Notes: generated from the letters alone by a model not told the origin. A stretch of DNA of 64,000 bases from Ignavibacteria bacterium (GCA_016704345.1 JADJAH010000024.1:18282-82281), one strand, 5' to 3'. Shown: positions 45,990 through 55,659, counted from the stretch's first letter. Program-made: numbers and translations.

Positions 45990-47302
45990 AGATCATTCGA
46001 ATAACATACTCTACTGAGAACATAGAAGTGGAGGCGCTAAGATCTAACAATTTCAGCCCAATACCTCTTGACTTCATCGAAGGAAAGGAATTTACAAAGA
46101 CAATTGGAGAGTCATTGGGAGAATCTTTGAAAGATATAACCGGAGTTTCTGTTCTGAATACCGGGTCTTCAATATCAAAGCCGGTAATCCATGGGCTATA
46201 TGGAAACAGAATTCTTATCCTTAACAATGGAGTGCGTCAGGAAGGTCAACAATGGGGTTCTGAGCATGCTCCGGAAGTTGATCCGCTCATAGGCAGAAGA
46301 CTGGTAGTATTAAAGGGAGCGTCAACTATAAGATATGGTCCTGATGCAATTGCGGGTGTAATAATGATTGAGCCTGAAGCTCTTCCCTATGGTAAGAGAG
46401 TTCAGGGGGAAATGGACATAGTTGGCTTTTCTAACGGCATGGAAGGTGTTTTATCAGGCATTGTTGAATCAAGTATTCAAAGTATTCCGGCATTGTCGTT
46501 CAGAGTACAAGGTACTCTTAAGAAATCGGGAAACATGAGCACGCCCGACTACACACTTAAAAATACAGGATATGAAGAAGCAAATTATTCACTGACAGCA
46601 GGCTATCAGAAAGACAATTATGGAATAGAAGGATTTTTCAGCAGCTTCAATTCAAAAGTAGGTATTTTTTCCGGATCACATATAGGTAACCTTTCGGACC
46701 TGGAAAATGCATTCAAGAACAAGATTCCCTTTGATACCGGATCGTTCTCATATGAGATTGGAAGACCATATCAGGATATATCTCATATTTTGTATAAGAC
46801 AAACGGATTCTATATAGCCGGTCGAAAGAATGTTATCAAGGCCGATTATGCATATCAGAAAAATGAAAGATCTGAATTCGATAGTCATACAACCGGACAG
46901 AATCTTGAAGAGCCGGAATTGTTTTTTTCAATTTCAACTCATACAGCAAATGTAATTCTCGAATCTGAATATTCGAAAGACTTAACCTCTACTTCGGGGA
47001 TCAGTGGAATAACTCAGACTAATATAGGAAAAGGCAGACCATTCATACCAAATTTTGAAAACTATGGAACCGGTGCATTTTATATTCAGAGTCTTGGCGT
47101 TGATAGATTCACTTTCGAAGCAGGCATTAGATACGATTATGAATGGCAGAGGATCTACAAGTATCAAAACGGGGTTGTGGTATCCCCATCTTCACAATAC
47201 AGTAATGTATCAGGTAAGTTTTCAGTTATTTACAGAAATAGCAACGGTTTATCCGTTGCTTTGTGCAGCAGGCTCTGCCTGGAGACCTCCCGGAGTAAAT
47301 GA
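45920..47302 (+). pseudogene. TonB-dependent receptor, plug and barrel fragment
   Basis: This central fragment has the plug domain: ESLKDITGVSVLNTGSSISKPVIHGLYGNRILILNNGVRQEGQQWGSEHAPEVDP is the hallmark of the ZnuD-like (zinc/metal) receptor group, followed by VLKGASTIRYGPDAIAGVIMIEP. About half of the barrel follows. At about 47260-47275 the frame is lost; the family sequence AAGSAWRPPGVNELYSNGLHHG continues in another frame. Confidence 0.75.
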
Positions 47303-47800
47303 ACTTTACAGTAATGGACTGCATCATGGTTCAGCTTCAATTGAGATCGGTGATCCAAATCTTGGAACTGAAAATGCTATCAATGTTACGGCATCACTTA
47401 ACTATGACAACCGCAAGAACCTGGCTGCCGTAACAATTCACTTGACGACTATCTGCCGCTGATTCCTCCGGATCGGTTTGAAAACGGCGCAAGTTATCTT
47501 GCGGGTGATATTGGATTTTTCAGGGACATTCAGTTTGGTTTTACAGTAGTTGCTGTTGCAAAGCAGACACGAGTTCCGAAGAGCGGAGACTATGTTCCCC
47601 CACCGGAGGGTTATGCATTGCTTAACGCAAATCTAAGTTCTGAATTCGAAGTGATGGGAACTCCCGTTAATCTTCAGCTAACAGGAACAAACTTTCTTAA
47701 CACAAGTTATCGTGATTACATGAATCGGTTCAGATACTATACAGATGATATGGGAAGAAACATCTCACTGAAATTAATATTTCCACTCAATCAAAATTAA
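47276..47800 (+). pseudogene. TonB-dependent receptor, C-terminal fragments
   Basis: One frame reads AWRPPGVNELYSNGLHHGSASIEIGDPNLGTENAIN and runs to about 47450. Another then resumes with DDYLPLIPPDRFENGASYLAG and ends with RNISLKLIFPLNQN at 47800. In related receptors roughly 80-100 residues normally separate these two segments, so the junction near 47450 appears to combine a frameshift with a deletion. That makes inactivation more likely here than in the other split genes. Confidence 0.65.
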
Positions 47801-47801
47801 A

Positions 47802-48386
47802 ATGAAAAGAATGAAAAACTTCAGAAAAACATCTGCCCATTTTTTTCCCTTAGCTCTTATCATTTCATTATTTCTACTGAGAGGGTGCGGATCAGATGAT
47901 GTAGTTAATCCACCGAACCCAAATGAGGAGGAGCTCATTACAACTTTGATTATAAACCTTACTGATTCAGTTACACTTGCACAAACTTCTTTTCAGTTCG
48001 ATGATCCGGACGGTGAAGGCGGAAATCCTCCTACCCGCTTTGACACTATATTGATTGGAGCAAACAGAACATATTTTGCTCAGATAATTTTGCTTAACAA
48101 AAGCGTTACACCGGTCGATACAATTTCAAATGAAGTTCTGGAGGAAGGGGCGGATCATCAATTCTTCTTTACTACAACAGATGTCAGCACAGTCATTTCA
48201 TATGCAGATGCAGACATAAACGGTAATCCGATAGGACTTGAAACTCTATGGAGAGACGGAGCAGCCAGCAACGGCAACATCCTGGTTGTCTTAAAACATC
48301 AACCCGGAACCAAGGCTCCGGCTCCCGGAAATCCTGCAATTGGTGAAACCGATGTTCAGGTTGATTTTATAACAAGAGTACAATGA
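47802..48386 (+). CDS. lipoprotein of the metal-receptor cassette
   Basis: 194 residues. The signal LALIISLFLLRGCGSDD contains a lipobox cysteine (about residue 29). The mature part begins with NPNEEELITTLIINL and has DDPDGEGG (acidic, possibly calcium binding) and ANRTYFAQIILLNKS. Proteins of this kind regularly stand next to ZnuD-like TonB receptors in Bacteroidota. It starts immediately after the receptor stop. A role as a surface ligand-binding partner is possible but unproven. Confidence 0.7.
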   Translation: MKRMKNFRKTSAHFFPLALIISLFLLRGCGSDDVVNPPNPNEEELITTLIINLTDSVTLAQTSFQFDDPDGEGGNPPTRFDTILIGANRTYFAQIILLNKSVTPVDTISNEVLEEGADHQFFFTTTDVSTVISYADADINGNPIGLETLWRDGAASNGNILVVLKHQPGTKAPAPGNPAIGETDVQVDFITRVQ

Positions 48387-48395
48387 TTCAATCAA

Positions 48396-48420
48396 GGGCA
48401 TGAATCCTTTCATGCCCTCT
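48396..48420. terminator. possible bidirectional terminator
   Basis: GGGCATGA and TCATGCCC form an 8-bp stem with a six-base loop in the 40-base gap between convergent genes. The following tract (TCTCTTAT) is only moderately T-rich. Confidence 0.5.
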
Positions 48421-48426
48421 CTTATG

Positions 48427-49791
48427 TCAGACTTTATACGAGATCTTTTTCGGTGAAGTAAACTGCCTCATTCCGTCAACGGATCCAAGATAGCCGAATC
48501 CACTTTGTTTAATACCAACCCATGGAGTTCCTGACACACCGCCAATCCCCTGATTTACACCAATCATCCCGGATTCTATTCTTTCAGCCAAATGCCTGCC
48601 TTTAGCAATACTTCCTGTCCAGACAGTAGCTCCGAGTCCAAACGATGAATGGTTAGCTTTCTCCAACGCTTCTTCAGCACTCTTAACTTTCTGAATGCAG
48701 ATCACAGGTCCAAATGTTTCAGTAGTCATTATGTCATGCCGCTCACTAAGGTTAGTAATGACCGTTGGCTCAAGGAAGAAACCATCACCATCGATCTTAT
48801 TCCCTCCAAAGATTACCTTTGCTCCCTTTTTCCTGGCATCTTCTATCTGATTCATAACGTGGGTTCTCTGCACTTCACTTACCATAGGACCCATGCTTAC
48901 ATCTTCGAAACCTGAACCAACTGTATATTTCTTCACCTCTTCTAGCACCATCTTCTCAAATTTAGCAGCTATCTTCTCTTCAACATAGATTCTTTCAACT
49001 GATACACAAACCTGTCCGGAGTTTCTGAGAGATCCATGAACCGCATAAGGTACTGCACGATTAAGATCTGCATCCTTCAAAATTATCATCGGGTCTTTTC
49101 CGCCAAGTTCAAGAACAAGCCTTGTAAGATTATGTGAACATGCTTCCATTATTTTCTTACCTACCGCCTGCGAACCGACGAAAGCAACCATGTCAATATC
49201 AGATTTCAGCAATGCTTCCCCTACTTCTTCTGCGCCCTGAACAAGATTGATCACACCTTTGGGAAGATGCTTGTTAAATACATCGTATAGGGCTTTGCCT
49301 GTAAGCGGTGTGTTTTCGGATGGTTTGAAGACAGCTGTATTACCCATGAGAATTGCCGGACTCAGCAAAGATTCAGGCATACCAATCGGAAAATTCCATG
49401 GAGTAATAACTGCAACAACTCCCAGCGGGTGCCTGTGTAATTCGGTAATTTGTTTATCCTCTTTGAAAGTCTCAACTGCAGCTGCTTTTTCCGCAAGTAT
49501 AATATTCTCTTCGATAGCGTATGCAGTGCCTTCAACTTCACCCATGGCAGACTTGTACAGCTTACCCATTTCAAGTGTGATCAATTCACCAATCTTTTCT
49601 TTCTCTTTTGCAAGATCCTTTGCAATGTTCTTGAAAAGATGGGCACGCTTCTTCATAGGAACAAGATGCCACGACTTTGAAGCTTTTCTTGCAAGCTTAA
49701 CACCTGAAGCCACTTCACCGGGAGAAGAACATTTGATCTTCTCTACTAACTCTCCTGTTGCAGGATTGATGTCTAAAATAAATTTTCTCAT
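48427..49791 (-). CDS. NAD(P)-dependent aldehyde dehydrogenase, succinate-semialdehyde type
   Basis: 454 residues from the ATG at 49791 (MRKFILDINPATGEL). An upstream in-frame codon at 49845 lies inside the epimerase gene and is less likely. The motifs are clear: VITPWNFPIGMP, FVGSQAVGKKI, LELGGKDPMII with the catalytic Glu (about residue 229), then NSGQVCVSVERIYV with the catalytic Cys (about 263), and ETFGPVICI. It oxidises an aldehyde such as succinate semialdehyde to the acid; the exact substrate is not certain. It lies 7 bases behind the epimerase gene. Confidence 0.85.
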   Translation of the reverse strand: MRKFILDINPATGELVEKIKCSSPGEVASGVKLARKASKSWHLVPMKKRAHLFKNIAKDLAKEKEKIGELITLEMGKLYKSAMGEVEGTAYAIEENIILAEKAAAVETFKEDKQITELHRHPLGVVAVITPWNFPIGMPESLLSPAILMGNTAVFKPSENTPLTGKALYDVFNKHLPKGVINLVQGAEEVGEALLKSDIDMVAFVGSQAVGKKIMEACSHNLTRLVLELGGKDPMIILKDADLNRAVPYAVHGSLRNSGQVCVSVERIYVEEKIAAKFEKMVLEEVKKYTVGSGFEDVSMGPMVSEVQRTHVMNQIEDARKKGAKVIFGGNKIDGDGFFLEPTVITNLSERHDIMTTETFGPVICIQKVKSAEEALEKANHSSFGLGATVWTGSIAKGRHLAERIESGMIGVNQGIGGVSGTPWVGIKQSGFGYLGSVDGMRQFTSPKKISYKV

Positions 49792-49798
49792 AGTTGTC

Positions 49799-50842
49799 TT
49801 ATAATACTTTTTTAAATAGTGAGAGAATGCCTTGCTTCCAGGCAATTCTATGTGTTACTCCTGTGCCTTGCTGTATCGTATGCTTATTATCCAGATACCA
49901 CTGATATGATCTGATCAGCGCATCTGAGTTTGAATATTTTGGTACCCATCCAAGCTGATTCATTGCCTTATCAATTGAGACAAATGAATCAGTATCGGCG
50001 GTTCCATAGATCCATTTGTACAATGGAGAAAGATTCAGTATTTCAAAAAGACGAAGCGCAGGCTTAACTAGCCCGGCAGGAGTAGGCATTACTCTTGAGC
50101 CTGTTCCTGCATATTCGCACATTGCTCCAACATCTTCGTTAACTGTTTTGAATTCTTTAGCCCCAACATTGAATGTATCATTTACCTTCTCCAGAGGCAG
50201 TGTACTCGCCAGAAGTATTGCATCTACCAAATCTTCAACTTCAAACAATTGATATCTGTTTTTTCCATTACCTATGATTGGAATCTTGACACCTGATTCA
50301 ACCCAATCATAAAGGATCTGAAACACTCCGAGTCTTGCAGTGCCTATGAAGCTCTTAGGTCTGAGAATGCTAACCGGAAGACCTTTTTTTCTGTATTCTT
50401 CGCAGACTTCTTCCGCTTTCACTTTGCTTTCACCATATGGTCCTACACCATGGCGCGGATGTTCTTCAAAGAGAGGATGAACATCGGGAACACCGTAAAC
50501 TGCTGTTGAAGAAATATGCACAACTCTGTTAACATTATTCTTCAATGAACTATCGAGTACATTTCTGGTTCCGTCAATGTTTGTCTCGTAAATATCTTTC
50601 TTTTTCCACAACGGAAGCGCTGCTGCGCAATGTATCACAACATCAACTCCTTTCATCATCTCATCCATTTGCTTCTTGTCTCTTACATCACCATAGATAC
50701 ACTTGATACCTTTATCGTATTCGTTTTCTTCAAATTTTGCGATATCAAAAAATACAGTATTGCTGAAATCGGTTATCCTGTTAATCTTTTGAGAAATATG
50801 ATATCCCAGAAAACCGGCTCCTCCCGTTACTACTATTTTCAT
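49799..50842 (-). CDS. NAD-dependent epimerase/dehydratase (extended SDR)
   Basis: 347 residues. VTGGAGFLGYHI at the N-terminus is the GxxGxxG Rossmann motif, DVVIHCAAALPLW follows near residue 68, ISSTAVYGVP and the catalytic YGESKVKAE (about 137-145). The substrate, probably a nucleotide sugar or a steroid/terpenoid-like alcohol, is not apparent. It is transcribed with the aldehyde dehydrogenase. Confidence 0.8.
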   Translation of the reverse strand: MKIVVTGGAGFLGYHISQKINRITDFSNTVFFDIAKFEENEYDKGIKCIYGDVRDKKQMDEMMKGVDVVIHCAAALPLWKKKDIYETNIDGTRNVLDSSLKNNVNRVVHISSTAVYGVPDVHPLFEEHPRHGVGPYGESKVKAEEVCEEYRKKGLPVSILRPKSFIGTARLGVFQILYDWVESGVKIPIIGNGKNRYQLFEVEDLVDAILLASTLPLEKVNDTFNVGAKEFKTVNEDVGAMCEYAGTGSRVMPTPAGLVKPALRLFEILNLSPLYKWIYGTADTDSFVSIDKAMNQLGWVPKYSNSDALIRSYQWYLDNKHTIQQGTGVTHRIAWKQGILSLFKKVL

Positions 50843-50875
50843 TTTATGTTCGTTTTCAATTTATTTACAAAAATC

Positions 50876-51610
50876 CTAATATGATCCCAATAGCTTTACA
50901 ATGCTTCCTCTTGAATTGCTCCAGACTTCAGTCATCAATGAATATATCGCGCCTGCAACTTGCTCCGGTTTCACCCATTTCTTTATATCCTCTTCTGAAC
51001 CCCATTCTCTGTTTGCCGGTGTATCAATAATACCGGGAATAACAGTGTTGCATCTGATGTCAGACCCTTTGCATTCTTCACTGATCGTATTCATAAAATT
51101 GATAACTGCCTGTTTGGAAACCGAATATGCAAACCTGCCCGGAGATGTTTCGATGCCTGCCAACGCACCAACAGATACAATTCTGCCGAAGTTATTCTGT
51201 TTCATTACTCTCAGTGCATGTGTTGTGAAATAAAATGTTGTAAAGAAATTCAGCGCCAACATTTTATCCAGAGATACTTTCGTAAGTTCTCCGACGTTTG
51301 ATGCAGTGTCAATACCGCCAATTGTGTTTACAAGATATCCAAGATTTCCCTTTTCCTGAACGACCACCTTATTCACAAATTCAACAACTGAAGCTTCATT
51401 CATCGCATCACAATCGAATGCAAAGATCTTTCTTATTCCAATTTCAACATTGTCATCATCTGACCTGTCAAAGACTTTTGTAAACTCATCCATTGTAAGA
51501 GTAGGCACATAAACTTTAAATCCTTCACTGCATAGCTTTTCAACTACATGTCTTCCCAGTGCGCCGGTTCCGCCTGTAACTATAGCAACTTTTTCTTTCA
51601 TGCCGGACAT
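50876..51610 (-). CDS. short-chain dehydrogenase/reductase (classical SDR)
   Basis: 244 residues. Nucleotide-binding motif TGGTGALGRHV, NTIGG (NAG-like) near residue 98, then the catalytic YSVSK (about 166-170) with GRIVSVGALAG before it. IPGIIDTPANR is the usual post-active-site segment. The substrate is unknown. Its start overlaps the end of anmK by 13 bases, so the two are coupled. Confidence 0.85.
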   Translation of the reverse strand: MSGMKEKVAIVTGGTGALGRHVVEKLCSEGFKVYVPTLTMDEFTKVFDRSDDDNVEIGIRKIFAFDCDAMNEASVVEFVNKVVVQEKGNLGYLVNTIGGIDTASNVGELTKVSLDKMLALNFFTTFYFTTHALRVMKQNNFGRIVSVGALAGIETSPGRFAYSVSKQAVINFMNTISEECKGSDIRCNTVIPGIIDTPANREWGSEEDIKKWVKPEQVAGAIYSLMTEVWSNSRGSIVKLLGSY

Positions 51611-52767
51611 ATTTTTCCAAGGTACACATTCCTGTTTGCACCGGTTACTGATTTGAGATTTGTCTTATTGCCTGATACCAGTTCATTAGCAAGCAAAGCA
51701 AACAAAACTGCTTCTTTGTTTTCGGGATTCACTCCTTTGAGGTCAAGCTTCAACACATTCATTTCATTAAAATATTTTCGAAGCGATTTCATGATTGAAG
51801 AATTTTTTGAACCTCCACCACTAACAAGTACATCATCAATTTTGAATCTCTTTGAGTTGTAATGAATTGCATAAGCAGTGAAGTCAGTAACAGTAGCGAT
51901 TAAGTCTTCCTTTAGAATTCCCTTTCCGCGGCTTAATATCTTTTCAGAAAAGTTGACTCCATAAAATTCTCTGCCGGTTGATTTAGGAGGTTTCGATTTG
52001 TGAAACTTATCCATCTCACAAATGAAACGGAACAGTACTTCATTAACTATACCTTGAGCTGATATTTTTCCATCCCTGTCAAATTTCTTCCCAAACAATT
52101 TAAGCATGAGATAGTCTATAATCATGTTTCCCGGTCCCGTGTCAAAGGCACTAATACTATTTTGATCAACATTTTTTGGCAAGTAAGTGATATTTGAAAT
52201 ACCTCCAATATTTATCAGCAACCTGTCTCTTTCCGCATTTCTGAAAAGAACGTAATCCAGATACGGAACAAGTGGTGCACCGCTTCCACCGGCAGCCACA
52301 TCTGCAACTCTGAAATCTCCGACTGTAGTAATACCTGTAATATTGGCAATTACTGACGGATCTCCGATCTGAAGTGTTGACCTTGATTTGATGCCGAAAT
52401 TTTTTTCAATTACCGGCAAATGATGTATAGTTTGTCCGTGTGAACCTATAAGGTCTAACTCTGCTGAAGTCAGTTTGTTTGATTTGAGTAGCTTATTAAC
52501 GCACTTTCCATATAGAATTCCGAGTGTAACATTCAAACGACAAACATCATCAACGAATCCTGAGCTCTTCTCTGATACTTCCAGAATCTTTGTCTTAAGA
52601 TTTTTGGCTACAGGGTAAGACCTAAAATCAAGAACATCAATCTTCGAATCTGTTCCGGAACCTTTGATTTTGGTCAACACCACATCTATAGCATCAACTG
52701 ACGTTCCCGACAAGATTCCTATGACTGTTCTTACTTTTTTCTTCGGTAAGTCAAAGAATCCATTCAT
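51598..52767 (-). CDS. anmK: anhydro-N-acetylmuramic acid kinase
   Basis: 389 residues. The N-terminal GILSGTSVDAIDVVLTKIKGS (compare GTSxDGxD in the family) and DLIGSHGQTIHHLP, then LLINIGGISNITYLP, SAFDTGPGNMIIDYL and DVLVSGGGSKN identify AnmK. It phosphorylates and opens 1,6-anhydro-MurNAc released in peptidoglycan turnover, giving MurNAc-6-phosphate. No murQ etherase is next to it. The usual Gly of SxDGxD is Ala here (VDAID), a small deviation. It is intact. Confidence 0.9.
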   Translation of the reverse strand: MNGFFDLPKKKVRTVIGILSGTSVDAIDVVLTKIKGSGTDSKIDVLDFRSYPVAKNLKTKILEVSEKSSGFVDDVCRLNVTLGILYGKCVNKLLKSNKLTSAELDLIGSHGQTIHHLPVIEKNFGIKSRSTLQIGDPSVIANITGITTVGDFRVADVAAGGSGAPLVPYLDYVLFRNAERDRLLINIGGISNITYLPKNVDQNSISAFDTGPGNMIIDYLMLKLFGKKFDRDGKISAQGIVNEVLFRFICEMDKFHKSKPPKSTGREFYGVNFSEKILSRGKGILKEDLIATVTDFTAYAIHYNSKRFKIDDVLVSGGGSKNSSIMKSLRKYFNEMNVLKLDLKGVNPENKEAVLFALLANELVSGNKTNLKSVTGANRNVYLGKICPA

Positions 52768-52819
52768 TTTGCAACAAATATAACTTTAATACGAAAAACA
52801 TTCTATGACAATACGTGAC

Positions 52820-53050
52820 AAGTTGAAAGTTCAAAGTTGAAAGTTCAAAGTATCTGTGAAGCGGGCCCCCATGAGAAAAGTTCAGACAGTTTCGGAATTT
52901 CAGTCTGTTTTGAACCCGAAGACACAACATTTGCTTTCGTAGTGTGTTACATGATGATTGTTGCATATTGAAGGTCATTTATTCTTTCAATCCAATTTTC
53001 GGTAGTCTAAACAACTTTTAACTTTTAACTTTCAACTTTAAACTTTTAAC
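52820..53050. repeat. element flanked by inverted heptamer arrays
   Basis: At 52820-52851 the heptamer AGTTGAA/AGTTCAA repeats about four times. At 53012-53050 its complement AACTTTn repeats about five times. The two arrays are in inverted orientation around 160 bases, so a long stem is possible. The inner part has no supported gene; it includes a CGTAGTGTGTTAC segment. With flanks it fills the gene-free stretch 52768-53120. Confidence 0.65.
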
Positions 53051-53120
53051 AGTCACTTGTAATACTATTTAAATTGACATTATTTTTTTGGATTTTGGCG
53101 ACAAAAATAAACAAATCATA

Positions 53121-53465
53121 ATGGAAGAATTTTCTATTCACACCAGAAAACATGACGACATCGTTTTGCTAGATCTGAATGGATTCCTCGATGCGCATAC
53201 TTCCGTTGAACTTGAGAAGAAGTTTGAAGAACTGCTGGCCCAGAGCAGTAACAAAATTGTAGTCAATTTCCAAAAACTTTCGTATATAAGTAGTGCAGGG
53301 CTGGGAGTATTTATGGCATTCATTGAGAATGCACGTAACAATGCCGGTGATATTAAGCTTTGCGGAATGAGCGATAAGATCTACAACATTTTTGATATGC
53401 TGGGATTCCCCATTCTGTTTGAAATCTACAGAGAAGAGAACACAGCATTGGATAAATTCGCCTGA
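53121..53465 (+). CDS. STAS-domain anti-sigma factor antagonist
   Basis: 114 residues from the ATG at 53121; an in-frame TTG at 53088 would add 11 residues and is less likely. The fold is that of SpoIIAA/RsbV, with the phosphorylation-site region LSYISSAGLGVFMAF (Ser at 57-58). When unphosphorylated such proteins bind the anti-sigma kinase and free its target. The gene lies 11 bases before a protein carrying both the matching kinase-type and phosphatase domains, so these form a partner-switching pair. Confidence 0.9.
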   Translation: MEEFSIHTRKHDDIVLLDLNGFLDAHTSVELEKKFEELLAQSSNKIVVNFQKLSYISSAGLGVFMAFIENARNNAGDIKLCGMSDKIYNIFDMLGFPILFEIYREENTALDKFA

Positions 53466-53476
53466 GATTTCTCTCT

Positions 53477-54754
53477 ATGGGAAAATCAAATAAAATAATT
53501 CTGACAAGTTCTACGAAGAACCTTGCTAAGGTAAGGGATTTTGTAGGCGAGCAAGCAGCAGAATCGGGTTTTGATGACAGCACAATTAATCAAATAATTC
53601 TGTCAGTGGATGAAGCATGCACTAATATCATCAAGCATGCTCATAAATATGACGAGAATGAAACTATTGAAGTTGAGACTTCATTTGAAAAAGGTGAGTT
53701 TAAAATAATTCTTAAGTATAAAGGCAAGGCATTCGATCCAAACGGCATAAACAATCCAAACATGAAAGAATATTTTTCCAGTTTTAAAGTTGGCGGTCTT
53801 GGTGTGCCTATTATGAAGAAGTTCATGACAAAGATTGAATTTGACACAAAGAATTCTGATACAAATCTTCTCACATTGATCAAGATAATTCACGGATTAC
53901 TTCATATCTCACTGATGGAGTATAATGACCCCGTAAGAAAGCAACTCGAACTTAACTCTCTAATTGAGTTCTCCCAACTAATCAGCAGTAAACTCGATCT
54001 CAAATATATTTTAAATAACATCCTTCTTAGTACGATGGGCAAGATGCTTATTTCAAAAGGGATGATGCTGATAAGGATCGATGCAAAGAAGGAAGACGGC
54101 TTATTTGTAATTGAATCACTCAAAGGTCTTGATCAGCATTTGGCAGGCACTGAAGTCAAGGCAATATTCCCAAAGCTTGCCGTGTTTGATTCCACTGAAC
54201 TTGATAATGGATATTCATACCTAACGGACTTAGGTCTTCATCATTTCTTCAAGGTATATTTTCAGAATAAGCTTCTTGGAGTTTTGTGCCTTGGTAAGAA
54301 ACTTAACAATACTTCCCTCTCAAACAGTGAAGTTGTTTCAATTGAAACAATGCTGAACATTTCCGCATCAGCAATTGAAAATACGATCAGGTTCAACGAA
54401 GTGAAGTCACTTAATGCTGATCTCAATAACAGAGTAAGGCAACTCAAGTCTCTGTTTGAACTGAGCAAAGAATTCAACTCAAGTATAATAGACAAAGACA
54501 GCATTATCAAAGTTCTAAGTTTCACGCTTCTTGGAAATTTCGGAATAAAAGATTTCATAATATTTTCCAGAGGCAAGGATGACAAATTTTCTTTGATCAA
54601 AGACAGCAGAAAGATCAGTGCCGAAGAGATCTCGCCGAACGAAGTGTTTCCATTGCAGAGTACTTCTGATAAAATGAAGAAGACAATTCGAATAAGCGAT
54701 TTCACTGAAAGTGAGTTTTTTCCAAACTTTACGAAACAGGTTTCGAGCTTGTGA
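53477..54754 (+). CDS. RsbW-type ATPase/GAF fragment of a partner-switching fusion (frameshifted)
   Basis: Residues 1-135 form an RsbW/SpoIIAB-like histidine-kinase-type ATPase: SVDEACTNIIKHAHKY (N box, Asn50), YKGKAFDPNGI (G1-like) and GGLGVPIMKKFM (G2-like). A GAF-like region follows, containing SQLISSKLDLKYILNNILLSTMGKMLISKGMML, then a short coiled segment and a second GAF start (LFELSKEFNSSIIDKDSI). The frame ends at 54738-54741, where one G seems missing: KQGFELVIPAVINNEV would follow. The full gene, 53477-55659, encodes 727 residues. RsbW domains usually phosphorylate a Ser of a STAS protein, here likely the product of 53121. Confidence 0.8.
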   Translation: MGKSNKIILTSSTKNLAKVRDFVGEQAAESGFDDSTINQIILSVDEACTNIIKHAHKYDENETIEVETSFEKGEFKIILKYKGKAFDPNGINNPNMKEYFSSFKVGGLGVPIMKKFMTKIEFDTKNSDTNLLTLIKIIHGLLHISLMEYNDPVRKQLELNSLIEFSQLISSKLDLKYILNNILLSTMGKMLISKGMMLIRIDAKKEDGLFVIESLKGLDQHLAGTEVKAIFPKLAVFDSTELDNGYSYLTDLGLHHFFKVYFQNKLLGVLCLGKKLNNTSLSNSEVVSIETMLNISASAIENTIRFNEVKSLNADLNNRVRQLKSLFELSKEFNSSIIDKDSIIKVLSFTLLGNFGIKDFIIFSRGKDDKFSLIKDSRKISAEEISPNEVFPLQSTSDKMKKTIRISDFTESEFFPNFTKQVSSL

Positions 54755-55659
54755 TTCCTGCCGTTATAAATAATGAAGTCGAAAACATAATCTGTCTTGG
54801 TGGGAAACTTAACAAGCTGCCTTATTCCGAATCTGATATAGAGTTTCTCGAATCAATTGTAAATCTCTCACTGATATCCATTCAGAACTCCATGCTCTTC
54901 AAAGAGTTTCTTGAAAAGCAGGTAATGGAGAATGAACTGAAGATTGCAAGAGAGATACAGGTTGCGCTTCTGCCGGGAAGTATTCCTGACATAAAAGGCT
55001 ATGACTTCGCCGGAATGAACATGCCTGCAAAGCGTGTTGGGGGTGATTACTTTGATATTATAAAGCTTACTGATTGCAAGACCGCAGTAGTGATTGCAGA
55101 TGTTTCAGGAAAGGGAACACCGGCTTCACTGCTGATGGCGACAATTCAAGCAGCCGTTCATTCATATCTGAAAATGTATGATGATGAATCATTTGATCTT
55201 GCATCTGTAACAGAGAAAATTAACGAGCTTGTTTACGAAAATACTATGCCCGAAAAGTTTATTACATTTTTCTGGGGAATTCTTGATTGCAAAGAGAATA
55301 AGATGAAGTACATTAATGCAGGACACAATCCCCCGCTGCTTTTCAGAAAAGACGGAGTTTACAAGTTAGACAAAGGAGGGTTTATGATAGGCATATTAGA
55401 TAAGGGAATTGACTATGAAGTTGGGGAAGTATCTCTTGACTCTGGAGATACGATGGTATTTTATACTGACGGAGTTACCGAAGCCCAGGATATTAATGAA
55501 GAAGAATTTGGAGAGGATAGATTGGAAAAGCTCTGTTCAGGAAACGTGCAGTTAGATTCAAAAGAACTTATGAAATTGATCGCAGACAGTGTAATAGAAT
55601 TCTCAACGGGTACTTCACAATATGATGATATAACTCTGATTGTAGGAAAGAAAGGATAG
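54742..55659 (+). CDS. GAF/PP2C (SpoIIE-type) phosphatase fragment of the partner-switching fusion
   Basis: This continues the fusion in another frame; a GTG at 54751 would be the first internal start. It finishes the second GAF domain and has the SpoIIE/RsbU signature: AREIQVALLPGSIP, AKRVGGDYFDII (metal-binding Asp), VVIADVSGKGTPASLLMA, then AGHNPPLLF, VFYTDGVTEAQD and QYDDITLIVGKKG. The phosphatase would remove phosphate from the STAS protein, opposing the N-terminal kinase-type domain of the same chain. No sigma-factor gene is adjacent, so the final output is unknown. Confidence 0.85.
   Translation, partial: FELVIPAVINNEVENIICLGGKLNKLPYSESDIEFLESIVNLSLISIQNSMLFKEFLEKQVMENELKIAREIQVALLPGSIPDIKGYDFAGMNMPAKRVGGDYFDIIKLTDCKTAVVIADVSGKGTPASLLMATIQAAVHSYLKMYDDESFDLASVTEKINELVYENTMPEKFITFFWGILDCKENKMKYINAGHNPPLLFRKDGVYKLDKGGFMIGILDKGIDYEVGEVSLDSGDTMVFYTDGVTEAQDINEEEFGEDRLEKLCSGNVQLDSKELMKLIADSVIEFSTGTSQYDDITLIVGKKG

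Noticed and set aside
52820..53050. CRISPR array
   Set aside because: The heptamer arrays have no spacer-length intervals and there are no cas genes in the window.
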